In this document: piece by piece, positions 33,603 through 43,900 of the stretch
Numbering within the stretch: position 1 is the stretch's first letter
How the letters are laid out: each line of letters opens with the position of its first letter
From: Halichoerus grypus
Lineage: Eukaryota > Chordata > Mammalia > Carnivora > Phocidae
DNA: 64,000 nucleotides
NCBI RefSeq assembly: GCF_964656455.1
Contig: NC_135714.1
Location: forward strand, 64,629,850 to 64,693,849
Direction of reading: 5' to 3'
The notes under the pieces: model-generated
Seen by the model: only the letters and a program-made list of their open reading frames with translations
What the model was told of the DNA's origin: nothing
Database searches by the model: none
Made by a program: the position numbers and the translations under genes

Positions 33603-33838
33603 GATGTAGTGATTAGAGAGACAAACACATGAGCCTGGGCTTTAATCTCAATTTTTCCATTACTAGCTGTGAGACCTTGAGTGAGGTACTTAACCTCTCT
33701 GTTCCTTAGTTTTCTTATTTAAAGAAATTATGACAAAGAGAAGACAATAGGATTGGGAGAAAAGGAAATAAATTAATGTACTGCAAACACTTAAAATAAT
33801 GTCTGCCCTTTGGAAGACCTCTGTAAGTTATTTATTGA
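33603..33838 (+). repeat. MIR SINE, sense
   Basis: agcctgggctttaatctcaa, ttccattactagctgtgaga, acttaacctctctgttcctt and cttaaaataatgtctgccct run head to tail. Confidence 0.85.
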
Positions 33839-33889
33839 TATTGTCATATAAAATTACTGTAAATGCACATTATATACCTGCACAGTTAA

Positions 33890-34022
33890 CTTTTCATGAA
33901 TTTCTTCATTTGTCAGGAGTAAATAATCATACTTACTTCATAGGATCATGGTGAGGGTGAAACGTAAAGCACTTAAAATAGGGTCTGGCACATGTAATAC
34001 TCAAAAACTGTAGCTTTTATTA
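33890..34022 (+). repeat. MIR SINE 3' half, sense
   Basis: cttcatttgtcaggagtaaa, taggatcatggtgagggtga and taaagcacttaaaatagggt match the MIR core and tail. It ends about 75 bp before the CFAP299 exon. Confidence 0.75.
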
Positions 34023-34040
34023 CCATATGCAATATATTCA

Positions 34041-34098
34041 AATGACTTTTATTCATTTATTCTTTCCATTCTCCATCTTTTTTTGTGTGTGCTACCAG
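34041..34098 (+). promoter_or_regulatory. 3' splice site of the CFAP299 exon
   Basis: A T-rich tract with runs such as ttctttccattctcc and ctttttttgtgtgtg leads to the acceptor dinucleotide at 34097-34098. A possible branch point is the A at 34045 in aatgac, about 54 bases upstream of the exon. The exon assignment is firm; the branch point is only a motif match. Confidence 0.7.
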
Positions 34099-34241
34099 AC
34101 CGTGATCTTTATTCGTGACAGAAATTCTCATGGGCAGGAAATATCAGGATACATTGACTATGCCCACAGGCTAAAGATCGAAGATTTTGAAGTCTACTTT
34201 AGTGGAAAAAAAAGACTTCTTCCAAAACCCGCAGATATGAG
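34099..34241 (+). CDS. CFAP299: Internal coding exon of CFAP299 (C4orf22)
   Basis: The exon has 143 bases: 47 codons in phase 0 plus two bases (AG) of a split codon. Seen: an acceptor ending gctaccag, an open frame, and the donor ag|gtaaat. The peptide contains [30 protein letters not shown] and RLLPKP, which match my memory of the central part of vertebrate CFAP299. In the human protein the next residue here is, as I recall, a serine before FYNW, which fits a codon split as AG|C or AG|T. CFAP299 is a small, roughly 230-residue cilia- and flagella-associated protein linked to the testis; its biochemical role is poorly defined, and I see no catalytic motif. The human gene covers hundreds of kilobases with few exons, so a lone exon in 64 kb is expected. 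No neighbouring exon was recognised. The identity rests on memory, but the splice sites are read directly. Confidence 0.86.
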
Positions 34242-34250
34242 GTAAATTGT
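34242..34250 (+). promoter_or_regulatory. 5' splice site of the CFAP299 exon
   Basis: The intron begins gtaaattgt directly after the exon's final AG. This is a good match to the GTRAGT donor consensus at positions 1-4. Confidence 0.8.
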
Positions 34251-34629
34251 ATGTACTTCTCACACCTTCAGTAAGAGAACAAGCTCCTCGGAGGCATGGT
34301 AAAAGATTCTTATTTTATGTTCTATATGGTGCCTAGAGTGGAATAGACATATATATATGGAATGTGGTAAGAGTGGCTTGAATAAAAAATTTAAATGGGC
34401 AATGAACATAGATGCACTTTTTCCATCAACAGTCTGAGGAAGAGAACTTTTCAGAGATGAGGTAAGTAAATTCCCAGTGACATTACTTTTAAATGATAAG
34501 TAGAGCCTAAAAATGGCTAATCTCATAAGGGTCTTGGACCACTTGGGAATTGGTCTGCTTAGGAGCCTCAAGAACAGTCCACCTAACACCTTCTCCCCGC
34601 TCTTTTCTTTGGTCACCAACCAAAGTACA
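34242..34629. other. Start of the downstream intron
   Basis: No recognised element. The 119-codon minus frame at 34260-34619 has no known domain and is not supported. Confidence 0.45.
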
Positions 34630-35728
34630 AGCTTTTGACTAGCATGCCCTCATTTACTCTCATTACTGGCCTATTCTGGGATTCCTTCCCACTCATCATT
34701 CTTTTTATTATTGACCCCTACCCCTTCCTCTGGAGACCTCATCCTATCACATATGATCTGCTCTGTACTGTCAGTTTATTCACAGATCAACCCTTCTATC
34801 CCTTTGGTAGTAGGTCTCAAGCTAATTTTTAAATTCTATCTTTTACTTTCCATAGAATCCAGAAGGGGTAGCAGCATTCTACTTGAACTGTCCTCTATAT
34901 CCAGATTATTCGACACTTGTAACAACACTCTCCTCCTTTGACAATCCTGCTGTCTTTTATCCATCCTTATTGCTATTATCTAAAGACTTCTTAACCCATC
35001 ATCACCTTAATGGACCTACCCTTTTTCTGATCCCACCTAGATGCATGGCATGTCATTTAACTTCTCTCTGTAATAATCTCTTTTTGTGCTTTGGCTGTAT
35101 CTATCCTGCTAACTTCAAAGGTAGATTGATAAGGACTTTTTTTTTTTTTTTTTTTCTGCACTTGTAACTGAATTCCTGGGTTCTGCTGGAGGAAATTTTA
35201 GGAAATTTCATTAAGGTGTGGATATCCAAAAATATTCTAAAAAATATCCAAAAATATACTAACTCTTCACCACTCCCTCAAGATCTTTGTTGTCAGCTGC
35301 TGACACTGACTCCTCTCAATGTATGATTTGCCTCACAAATCACAGATTACATTGAATCTAAACATAGAAACTACCAACTGATCTGTCTCTTTGTCAACCA
35401 AAGCAGACTTCCTCACTAGCCAGAGTTGCCCTCAGAGTGCCCTTCTGATTATTTTCAGTCACAATTCTGTTCTGGCCCACCATCCATGTTCAGAATATGA
35501 CTTCTCCTGACTCCTGGCACACCACCATGCTATCTTGTCCATTAGCCCACCTCTCAGAGGGCCAATTTCCTGCAAACTGGCACACATTCTTCTAACACAG
35601 CAAGACCTACACTTGCCCAAGAACCATGAGGGAATATATGCCCTAAGAATGACTTGGGCTTTTTTCCGGTGACATTTCTGAAACAACATAGGTCTGACCT
35701 TAGATGACTGCACCTTTGCTTTTAGAAT

Positions 35729-36088
35729 GTGCTATGGTGAGTGCTGTGAATTGTGTAAGACTATTGAATCACAGACCTGTATCTCTGAAACAAATAATAC
35801 ATTATATGTAAAAAAAAAGAAGAAGAAGAAGAAGAAGATAGCAGGAAGGGGAAAATGAAGGGGGGAAAATCGGAGGGGGAGATGAACCATGAGAGACTAT
35901 GGACTCTGAGAAACAAACTGAGGGTTCTAGAGGGGAGGGGGTAAGGGGATGGGTTAGCCTGGTGATGGGTATTAAAGAGGGCACGTACTGCATGGAGCAC
36001 TGGGTGTTATACGCAAACAATGAATCATGGAACACTACATCAAAAGCTAATGATGTAATGTATGGTGATTAACATAATAAAAAAAAAG
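35729..36088 (+). mobile_element. Carnivoran L1 3' end, sense, two-module UTR
   Basis: gtgctgtgaattgtgtaaga, caaataatacattatatgta, an internal A/GAA tract, then ccatgagagactatggactc, gatgggttagcctggtgatg, agcactgggtgttatacgca and gtaatgtatggtgattaaca. 5'-truncated; TSD unclear. Minus frames at 35761-36035 are antisense to it. Confidence 0.92.
35817..35838. repeat. (GAA)n at the L1 module junction
   Basis: About seven GAA units expanded from the internal A-rich junction of the L1 3' UTR. Confidence 0.9.
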
Positions 36089-37125
36089 AATTAGATTTAT
36101 TTCTTGAAAAAAAAATAATAGTTCATTCTTACCAAGTGAAATATTTCCTTTATAACATGCATCTAGTCTCACAAAATCTTCACAGATTCAGAGAAAAAAT
36201 AACTACTTGTTCTGTTTAGAGCTAATTTATTCAACTTGTGTTTGATGCTTTCCATCCGTCTTTCCACTGAAGCTGTATTTCATCTGTTCCCCCTGTTTTT
36301 AAAAATTCCCAAACTCACTCTCAACTGACTCCTTTATCTTGCCTCTAAACATGCTGAAGCCATTTTTATTAAAAAAGGAGAATCCATTCCTATTAAAAAA
36401 AGATTATTTCTATTAAAAGTCCCTTTTTGCACTCCAACTCTTGCACTGCCTCTCTTTCGGTTTTCAGCTAAGCTCCTCAAAATAACAAGTGTCTCCAATT
36501 CTCACTTCTCATGTAAGCGCTAACCCGTGGTAATTAGTTGTGTGCCACCATTATTCAAATGGAACGACTCCTACTAACATCACCAGTGACTGCCAAATTC
36601 GAAATCCCATGGACTGTTTCCAGTTCTTCTCTTACTTAACTTCTCTACAGTATTTGATTAGTGTTGATTAATCATTATGCTGAGTAATTCTTTCTTCTCA
36701 AAACTATTCAAATACTCTTTTTATTTTCAAAATCCCTCATTGAACTCTCCCCTTGTTTATTTCATACACGTTGGCATTCATTAGAGTTCATCCTTAGATT
36801 TCGTTTCCTACCATTCATTCTTATGTTCTCCTGGGTGATTTGAACACTTTTCTAGATAGGAGTTGTTCTTCTTATTTCATATTCAGTTACCCTACTGCTT
36901 ACTTCAGAGAACCTTCTGTGTATCCCATTAGCACCTAAAACTTATTTTCAAAATTAAACTCACCTTAATCTCTATAGTTTTCTGTTGCTTCTGTATCCTC
37001 CCATCTTGGCAAATGCACCGCCCTTGCAACCCAAGTCAAAATCAGATGTTATTCTAGACCTCTTCCTCTCTACCACCCCTCCATAACTAATAAGTTACTA
37101 AAAATACCAGATTCTATAACCTTAA

Positions 37126-39200
37126 CATCTTTGTTTATATTAAAGCAAATATAAGATGTGTCATTTCACCTATATGAATTGTTCATACTAATATTTCAGT
37201 ATGAATCTTTATCTGATAACATTTTAACAGAAAATACCTAACAAATAATTCCTTAATATCCTTTAATGCCTAGTTAGTCCTTATTCATATTTCATTGATT
37301 GTCTTAAAGTTATCTTTTCACAGTTGATTTGACCACATCAAAATCCAAATAATATTGTGTTTTCTTATTCTATCTTCTGTAATTCTTTCACTATATAACA
37401 GTCCCTTCCTTCTTTTTTACTTTTTTATGCTGTTGATTTGATGGAGAAGCCATGTCATTTATCCCAAGAAATGTCTCATATTCAAAATGTGACTGATCAC
37501 TTCAAAACACGCTGTTGTTTTACATCCTACCTCTATCCTTCTATTTCCTGTCAACTGGCTTGATAAAATCCAGTTTCAATTTTTTTTTGTTTGTTTGTTT
37601 AAAGATTTTATTTATTTATTTGCAAGACAGAGAATGAGAGACAGAGAGCATGAGAGGGAGGAGGGTCAGAGGGAGAAGCAGACTCCCCGCTGAGCAGGGA
37701 GCCCGATGCGGGACTCGATCCCAGGACTCCAGGATCATGACCTGAGCCGAAGGCAGTCGCTTAACCGACTGAGCCACCCAGGCGCCCTTAGGTAACCATT
37801 TTTAATAGGTGAAGCTCTGTGAGCTTGATCAGTGAGTTCAGGTGGTGTCAGTCTGATCACTCCACTATAAAGTTCCCCATTGTTTCACTCAAATAGTTTT
37901 AGCATACAATAACAAAAGCTACCTAAATGTTTTTAGTAAGGGTTGTATAATGGTAATTCTCTAATTCTAGAATTCATTCTGCATTATTTAGCTAGCATTC
38001 TTCCATAGAGAATAACTTTTCCTCATCACTTAGTTGGTTACCCTAAAACAGAATTCAGTGCATGCAGAAAGACAAAATAAATATTTGATTATTTCCTTAA
38101 ATTTATGGGAAAAAATGCAAAGCCAAAAGCACAAAGAGTACAAAGATAATGCCAAATTGCTTTCATAGTGGTTCTACCAATTTGTACCTACCAGAAGTAC
38201 AATGTAAATGTTCTAGTTAACAAACATTTTTTTCCCCACTGTACTGAGTTATAAATGACTGCCACTGTGGTTTTTAACTTTCATTTCTGTAATTACTTAT
38301 CAGACTGGACATCTTTCATTGGTTGATCAAATTTCCTTCCTGTGAATTATCTATTAAGACTTCCTCATCTTTTCTGTTGGTTATTTATTTCTTCTTTTCT
38401 TATAGATTGTGAATTCTTTTTATTTTTATCTTTTGGACATTGATTAATCATTTGCCTTTTGTATATATTGAAAAATATCATCTTCCGTGTGCAATTCTCC
38501 TTTCACTTCCTTTACATTGACTTTTGATAGTCAGAAGTCAGAAGTTTTGATAGATTAATACATTTTACTAATCTTTTCATCTGAGGTTTGCACTTTTTGT
38601 GTTTTGCTTAATCAAACTCTACCTTTATGCAGGGCATAAAGATATTATCCTATAGAGTGTAGTTTTGCTTTTTATTTTATATCTTTGACATACCCAGATT
38701 TAACATTATATATAATGATTGGGTAAGAGTCTGCTTTTTATTATTGTTTTCCTAAATGACTAATAATTTGTCCTAGAACACTTACTGAAAAGTCCACTAT
38801 CTTCTCTCTCACATGTGCAACACGATTTGTGTCTTAAGTTAGGTACATGTTTATTTCTGGGCTCACTCTTTAGTTTTATTGGTCTTTCCTTGAAATAATA
38901 GAATCTTGGTCACTTGGTATATTTTAGTAATACTTTTTGAAATAAAGGCAGTTTTTTCTTCTTCGGAAGCTTCTAGGCTGTGCTTGTCCTTCACTCTAAC
39001 ATATAAATTTTAGAGTCAGCTTGTGAAGTTCACACACAAAAATGTTGTAATTTTGATTGGAATTGTTTTTGAGTTATGGCCAATGTACAATTATCTGGCA
39101 TCTTTAGGATATTCAGTCATCCATTTATTTACTTAATTTATTTACACCTTTTAAAATTTCTTTTAATAATATTTTATAAGTTTCCTAATTAGTGAGTTTT
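37126..39200 (-). mobile_element. Old L1M, antisense, split by a SINE
   Basis: 3' UTR part: gattgtcttaaagttatctt, cttttttatgctgttgattt, tctatttcctgtcaactggc; after the SINE, ORF2-end pieces such as tgtttatttctgggctcact, cttggtcacttggtatattt and tttgattggaattgtttttg. Strongly decayed. Confidence 0.7.
37580..37787 (-). repeat. Can-SINE, antisense
   Basis: Full length: aaagattttatttatttatt through ccgatgcgggactcgatccc to ccacccaggcgccc. I could not define a TSD; the left poly-T with GTTT units obscures it. Confidence 0.93.
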
Positions 39201-40544
39201 ATCATTTTGGTTTTTTGTGTTTTTTTTTCCTCATGGGTGCCAGATCATTTCAGAGCTTTTAAACAAAGTTAGCTCTATTCTGATGATCCCACTGGGTAAT
39301 TTTTACCACATGAGTTTAATTTAAGCCATCTATCAGAATCAAGCTTCAGATTTTTCACTCAAGAGATTTCACAGCAATAAATGACTAAACAGTGTTACCA
39401 GGGGGGAAAATATCTTTCGTATATGTATTTCCCTACTTAGTTCAATTCAGAACTAGAACAAAGACTTTAAAATTAAAGATTCACTTACCTTTTGACGTGC
39501 TATTCTATTTTGTGTAGGAAGAGACATTAGTTCTGTGATTGGAATCCTGTCATGTGGAAAAGAGAAATATCAACAGCTATGGCTATTATGCAACACAACA
39601 GAAGAGAGGGCCCTGAGAACTTGATGTCTTGTCAGTTCAGACTCCATTCTGACCATGTGTTTAAGACTCAGTACCTTCCTGTCAGCATATATGAATACCT
39701 CATAAGCCAATAGCATGTTCCAGTGTAGGGAGTTCACACTTTCCTACAAAAATTTAGTGAGATAGTTTCAAGAAGCATTATTACCATCTGAGACAGGAGA
39801 AGCAAGAGTAAACCACTTGCTGAAGCTCACGAGAGAGAAAGAGTGAGAACAAATTCTTAGGAATTATAATTCACTGCTCACCTCCAGAACGCTATTCTGA
39901 ATTTAAAAGCTTTTGTAGCTTGAGTGTGATTGCACTATATAGAATCCTTGAGTTATATTCTGCCCCACGTTTAGCTGCTTACACTTCCATATTTATGTAT
40001 CTATATCATTTCCACAAAGATCTAAAGTCTGCCTGTAGAGCTCTACCTATCCCTCAAGTAGACTCGTCAGGAGGAAATGAAAAAGTTTTGTGTTTCTCTT
40101 TGGAGAGTCTATGAAATATTCATACCCTTGACCGAGGAATGCCCCTAAATATTAAAGCTTTGAGATATTATTATCAAATTTCCCTTGCAATCCCATTGTC
40201 TGTTTTATTAAAATGTTTAACATGCCAAACTTCTGAAGTTAGAATTTAAAGTTGTGTTTATCCTGTGCTTAAGTGTGTTCTCATGAAAGCATCTGGTTCT
40301 CAAGTTTAAAAGAAAAAGGTTCTCAAGTTTAAAAGAAAAAAGAGTAAACGACTCAGTTCTAATGCACAGGGTATATAAAATATTGCCTGTGTTTAAGGTT
40401 ATTGATACTGTTCCACATCTAAATTTGGTGACTAATTAGTAGAATATCAATTTAGTCTCTTCAACAGATATTTGCTGAATCTGAAAGAGAAGGAATACTT
40501 TGGGTGAAAAAGGATTCTGATTGAGGGAGACTTTCCACAACCAC
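39201..40544. other. Intronic DNA, mostly unassigned
   Basis: A weak antisense MIR-like patch occurs near 39775-39860. A perfect 23-bp tandem duplication lies at 40295-40340. No exon recognised. Confidence 0.45.
40295..40340. repeat. Perfect 23-bp tandem duplication
   Basis: Units 40295-40317 and 40318-40340 are identical; each begins ggttctcaagtttaaaag and ends in an A run. Confidence 0.97.
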
Positions 40545-40688
40545 CAGCTCCTTGATATTCAAAGTGTGGTCTGTGGGCCAGTAACACCAGCAGTAAAGCA
40601 TCTCAGGCTCTACCAGTGAAGCAGAATTGGCCTTTTAACATGATCTGCAAAATTTCAATATGCATATTAAAGTTCAAGAAGCATACCC
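40545..40688 (+). mobile_element. MER5A-like hAT element
   Basis: attcaaagtgtggtctgtgg, agcatctcaggctctaccag, tgaagcagaattggcctttt, aacatgatctgcaaaatttc and a decayed right end. Matches MER5A in order. Confidence 0.65.
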
Positions 40689-40692
40689 TAGA

Positions 40693-40985
40693 CCTGTGCT
40701 GTCCAGTAGAGTAGCCAGAGCCACATGTGGGTGTTGAACACTTTAAATGTGATTAACTCTGAATTAAGATATTCTAAAAATATAAAATACATACCTGATT
40801 TTGAAGATTTATCATAAAAATATTAACTATCTTATTAATAAATCTGCATTAATTGCATGCTAAAATGATATGTTAGATACGTAGGGTTAAATGAGATATA
40901 TTATTAAAATTATTTTCACTTTTTTTTTTTTTTACTTTTTTTTAGTGTGGCTGCTAGAAAATTTACAATGACATATGTGGCTCAT
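40693..40985 (-). mobile_element. hAT-type non-autonomous element
   Basis: Starts ctgtgctgtccagtagagta, gccagagccacatgtgggtg and ends gtggctgctagaaaatttac, catatgtggctcatg: the CAGTGCTGTCC-type inverted ends of a common mammalian element. I do not name the family. Confidence 0.65.
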
Positions 40986-41006
40986 GTTTATGACTCAATT
41001 CTCTGG

Positions 41007-41041
41007 ATAGATAGATAGATTGATCAATTGATTGATCGATC
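41007..41041. repeat. GATA/GATT/GATC tetranucleotide run
   Basis: gatagatagatagattgatc followed by aattgattgatcgatct. Confidence 0.9.
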
Positions 41042-41099
41042 TGGTCTAGTTGTCCTCACCCGAGAGGTGCAATCCCATCCTGATCTTTAGAACCAGTAT

Positions 41100-41290
41100 T
41101 AATCTTAGATAGGCACGATGTAAGAAACTGTAGACCAGAGATCACCAGTTAGTAGTGTCTGGCTGCGGACATGTTTTGTTTGGCCTACATGATGTATTTA
41201 AAAATTGTGTCAGTGTTTTAGAAACCGGAAACGTCACATAAAATATTTTGGATTTGCAGATTCTCTTAAAAACTAATAAGCTCTTCCCAC
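41100..41290. mobile_element. Possible hAT-Charlie fragment
   Basis: ccagttagtagtgtctggct and ttgtttggcctacatgatgt resemble widespread Charlie-type elements. Family not assigned. Confidence 0.35.
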
Positions 41291-41611
41291 ACTGAGCCTA
41301 CATTCTCTCCTCACAACCATGATCTAGAATTAAATAGCACTTGCCTCCTGAGATGGGCTATGTTCTCACCAGATTAACATAGACACAGACTTGACCACTC
41401 ACACATCCTGGCATCTGCACTGTCCCCCTCAAGTCATTCCTGGATTCTCCCAAGCATTTGAGGCTCTGACTACTAGCCTAAATTACCATCTCAGATGTTA
41501 GAAGTTATATTTGCCATTAGCCCAGTCATGCTCTTTGTTGTTCTCCCACTTTGGGCGAGTTTAATTTCAGCCTTCAGGCTCTCTCTGAGGCAAAGTCTGA
41601 GATAATTATGA

Positions 41612-41825
41612 TGCTGATAAAAATTAACTGAGCACTTACGTGGACAAGGCACTGAGCTAAATAATTTATATTCATTATTTCACTTACTCTTTACAGCTGC
41701 CTTATGGCTTAGGAATTTTTTTTTTCACATTCTAACATCAAAGAATGTGCATCATAGAGACATTAATTCGCTTAACCCAAAGTCACACACAGAGACATTT
41801 GCACTCACAACTAGAAATCCAGGAC
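41612..41825 (-). repeat. MIR SINE, antisense
   Basis: aactgagcacttacgtggac, aaggcactgagctaaataat, acccaaagtcacacacagag and actagaaatccaggacc are antisense MIR landmarks. A T run sits in the middle. Confidence 0.75.
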
Positions 41826-41830
41826 CAAAG

Positions 41831-42819
41831 AGAGATCTGTGGAACCCCAAATACCATGATTTTTTTTAAATCACTACATGATTCTACTTTAGGACTTTGT
41901 CGTGAAAAGATACCATTTTCCCCTTTGGTCTCATATCCATATCCTAGTCATTGTCAGGTTGTATATTTCTTTTGCAGATGTGTATCTGACTTGACAAGAC
42001 CTAATTTGGGATTGTTTTTCAGAACTTGAAGCAATCCCGCTATCCACAGTTAAGACTGGGGAATTTCAGCCATCCTGTACCCACCCTTGCCACTTCCTCC
42101 TTTCATTGAGCTTGGCAGAAAACAGCCCTTTGTACTTAACCAGGCTTTTATTTTCAGTCACTATGAGTAAGAATTACAGTGTCCCACAGCTTTGTGTGTG
42201 GAAGAGCTCTGGACAGAAATAAAGTGGCCTTTAATTGTGGCTTTAGCCTAAAAGTCTTTAGGGAAAAATTGGCCCTGACTTGTTGAACCTCAGTTATGTC
42301 CCAGGATACTTTTAGAATCTATTCATATCCTCTGAACTGTGGTTCACATAATTTTTGTAATATTTACTTGGAATTCTTATACAAATGAATTTAATTTTCC
42401 AGTACTTAACTCATTTCAGTTTCTCTTGATCCCAAGCTAAACATTAAGTACTATCTCTCATGGAAAACTCAAGGATGGAGAAGAAAGCTCCCCAAAGCTA
42501 TATTCAGGTGAACCTCCTCCTACCTGTCTATATAAAGCCCAAATATACTAGAACTAACTTTTTCTACCAAATTCCTACTGAAATATCGGCCTGCATTATT
42601 CTATGGTAGAATTTTATTCAGAACCTGTTTGGCTCATTGCTTAAAAAAAAATCAGAACAATCATCTGGTAGTCTCCTTAGTTGTCTAGAATGTGCTTCCC
42701 TGAAGATTATGCTCTGGGTAAACCTTAAGTGAATAATTAGAGATCTGATACAACCTCCTAGTTTATTGACAACAATTACTATGATTATGACAGACTGCTT
42801 CTTTATGCAAGATTTTTTC
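41831..42819. other. Unrecognised intronic DNA
   Basis: No feature supported. Confidence 0.45.
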
Positions 42820-43900
42820 CAACATTTAAAAATTTTGGTAAAATATATATAACATAAAATTTACCATTTTAACCATTTTTAAGGGTACTGCTCGGTGGCA
42901 CTAAATACATTTAAATTGTTGTGCAACACTTCCAGTTTATTATGAAATTATCTTAATTTTTGAAAAGTCCAAAAAACAGTGCAATAAATACCAGTATACT
43001 CACAACCTAGACTAAACAGTTGTTAACATTTTTCAAATGTGCTTCAACTCTCTTTAGTATGCTGCTGTGTATATATCATTTTAAAATAGTTTGCAGATTT
43101 CACCCCTAAACATTTCTTTTTTTTTTTTTTAAAGATTTTATTTATTTATTTGACAGAGAGAGACACAGCAAGAGAGGGAACACAAGCAGGGGGAGTGGGA
43201 GAGAGAGAAGCAGGCTTCCCGCCGAGCAGGGAGCCCCATGTGGGACTTGATCCCAGGATGTTGGGATCATGACCTGAGCCAAAGGCAGACGCTTAACGCC
43301 TGAGCCACCCAGGCACCCTCACCCCTAAACATTTCGCCATGCATCCCCTAAGAATAAGAACATCCTCCTATATAACATCACCATTATCATACATAAGAAG
43401 ATTAGTAATTATTTCCTACTACCAGCTAATATCCAGCTCATATTCAAATTGTCTTGTCTCAAATGTGTTTTATAACTGGTTTTGGGAAGCATTATCCAAT
43501 GAGTGTTCAAAAATTGCACCGCTTATGCCTCTTGACTGTCTTTTACTCTAAGATAGCCCCTTCCCCTGCACATCCCAACAAGATTTTTTTTTCTTGGTCA
43601 TGACATTGGCTTTTTATAGAGATAAGGCCAGTTGCTTTTTACATTGTCCTGCATTCTGGATTTTTCTGATTGTTTGCTTGTGGTATCTTTTAACTTGTTT
43701 CTCTTGTCCCTGTATTTTCTTTAAATTGGGAGATAAGTGGAAAGGCTTGATTGTATTAAGTGTAAATAGTTTTTCACCAAGAATTCTCTGTTGGTGAGTA
43801 ACTACATATTGCATCATAGCAGGAGGCACTTAATGTCAAGTTGTCCCATTATTAGTCATGCTCAGTTTGACCCCTAGTTAAAGGAGAATTGCTAAATATC
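42820..43900 (-). mobile_element. Old L1M 3' UTR, antisense, split by a SINE
   Basis: tttaccattttaaccatttt, gtactgctcggtggcactaa, ttgttgtgcaacacttccag; after the SINE ttcaaattgtcttgtctcaa, ggccagttgctttttacatt and gcaggaggcacttaatgtca. Short frames at 43339-43829 are within this repeat. Confidence 0.7.
43117..43318 (-). repeat. Can-SINE, antisense, young
   Basis: Perfect 17-bp TSDs tcacccctaaacatttc at 43100-43116 and 43319-43335. Full length. Confidence 0.97.

Larger units (their letters stand above)
34630..37125 (+). mobile_element. Decayed L2 ORF2 (reverse transcriptase), sense, with L1 insert
   Basis: Best part is 36230-37110: gacctctgcagcatttgac of L2 corresponds here to tctctacagtatttgattag, preceded by catcaccagtgactgccaaa and followed by gttctcctgggtgatttgaa. 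All frames are broken. The part 34630-35130 has the same C/T-rich character but a weaker match, and 35130-35728 is not recognised. An L1 (35729-36088) interrupts it. Confidence 0.55.

Noticed and set aside
31783..37579. Can-SINE desert around the exon as a sign of selection
   Set aside because: Gaps of similar size occur elsewhere (22.0-27.9 kb, 56.0-62.3 kb), and this interval contains L1 insertions, so the gap is not notable.
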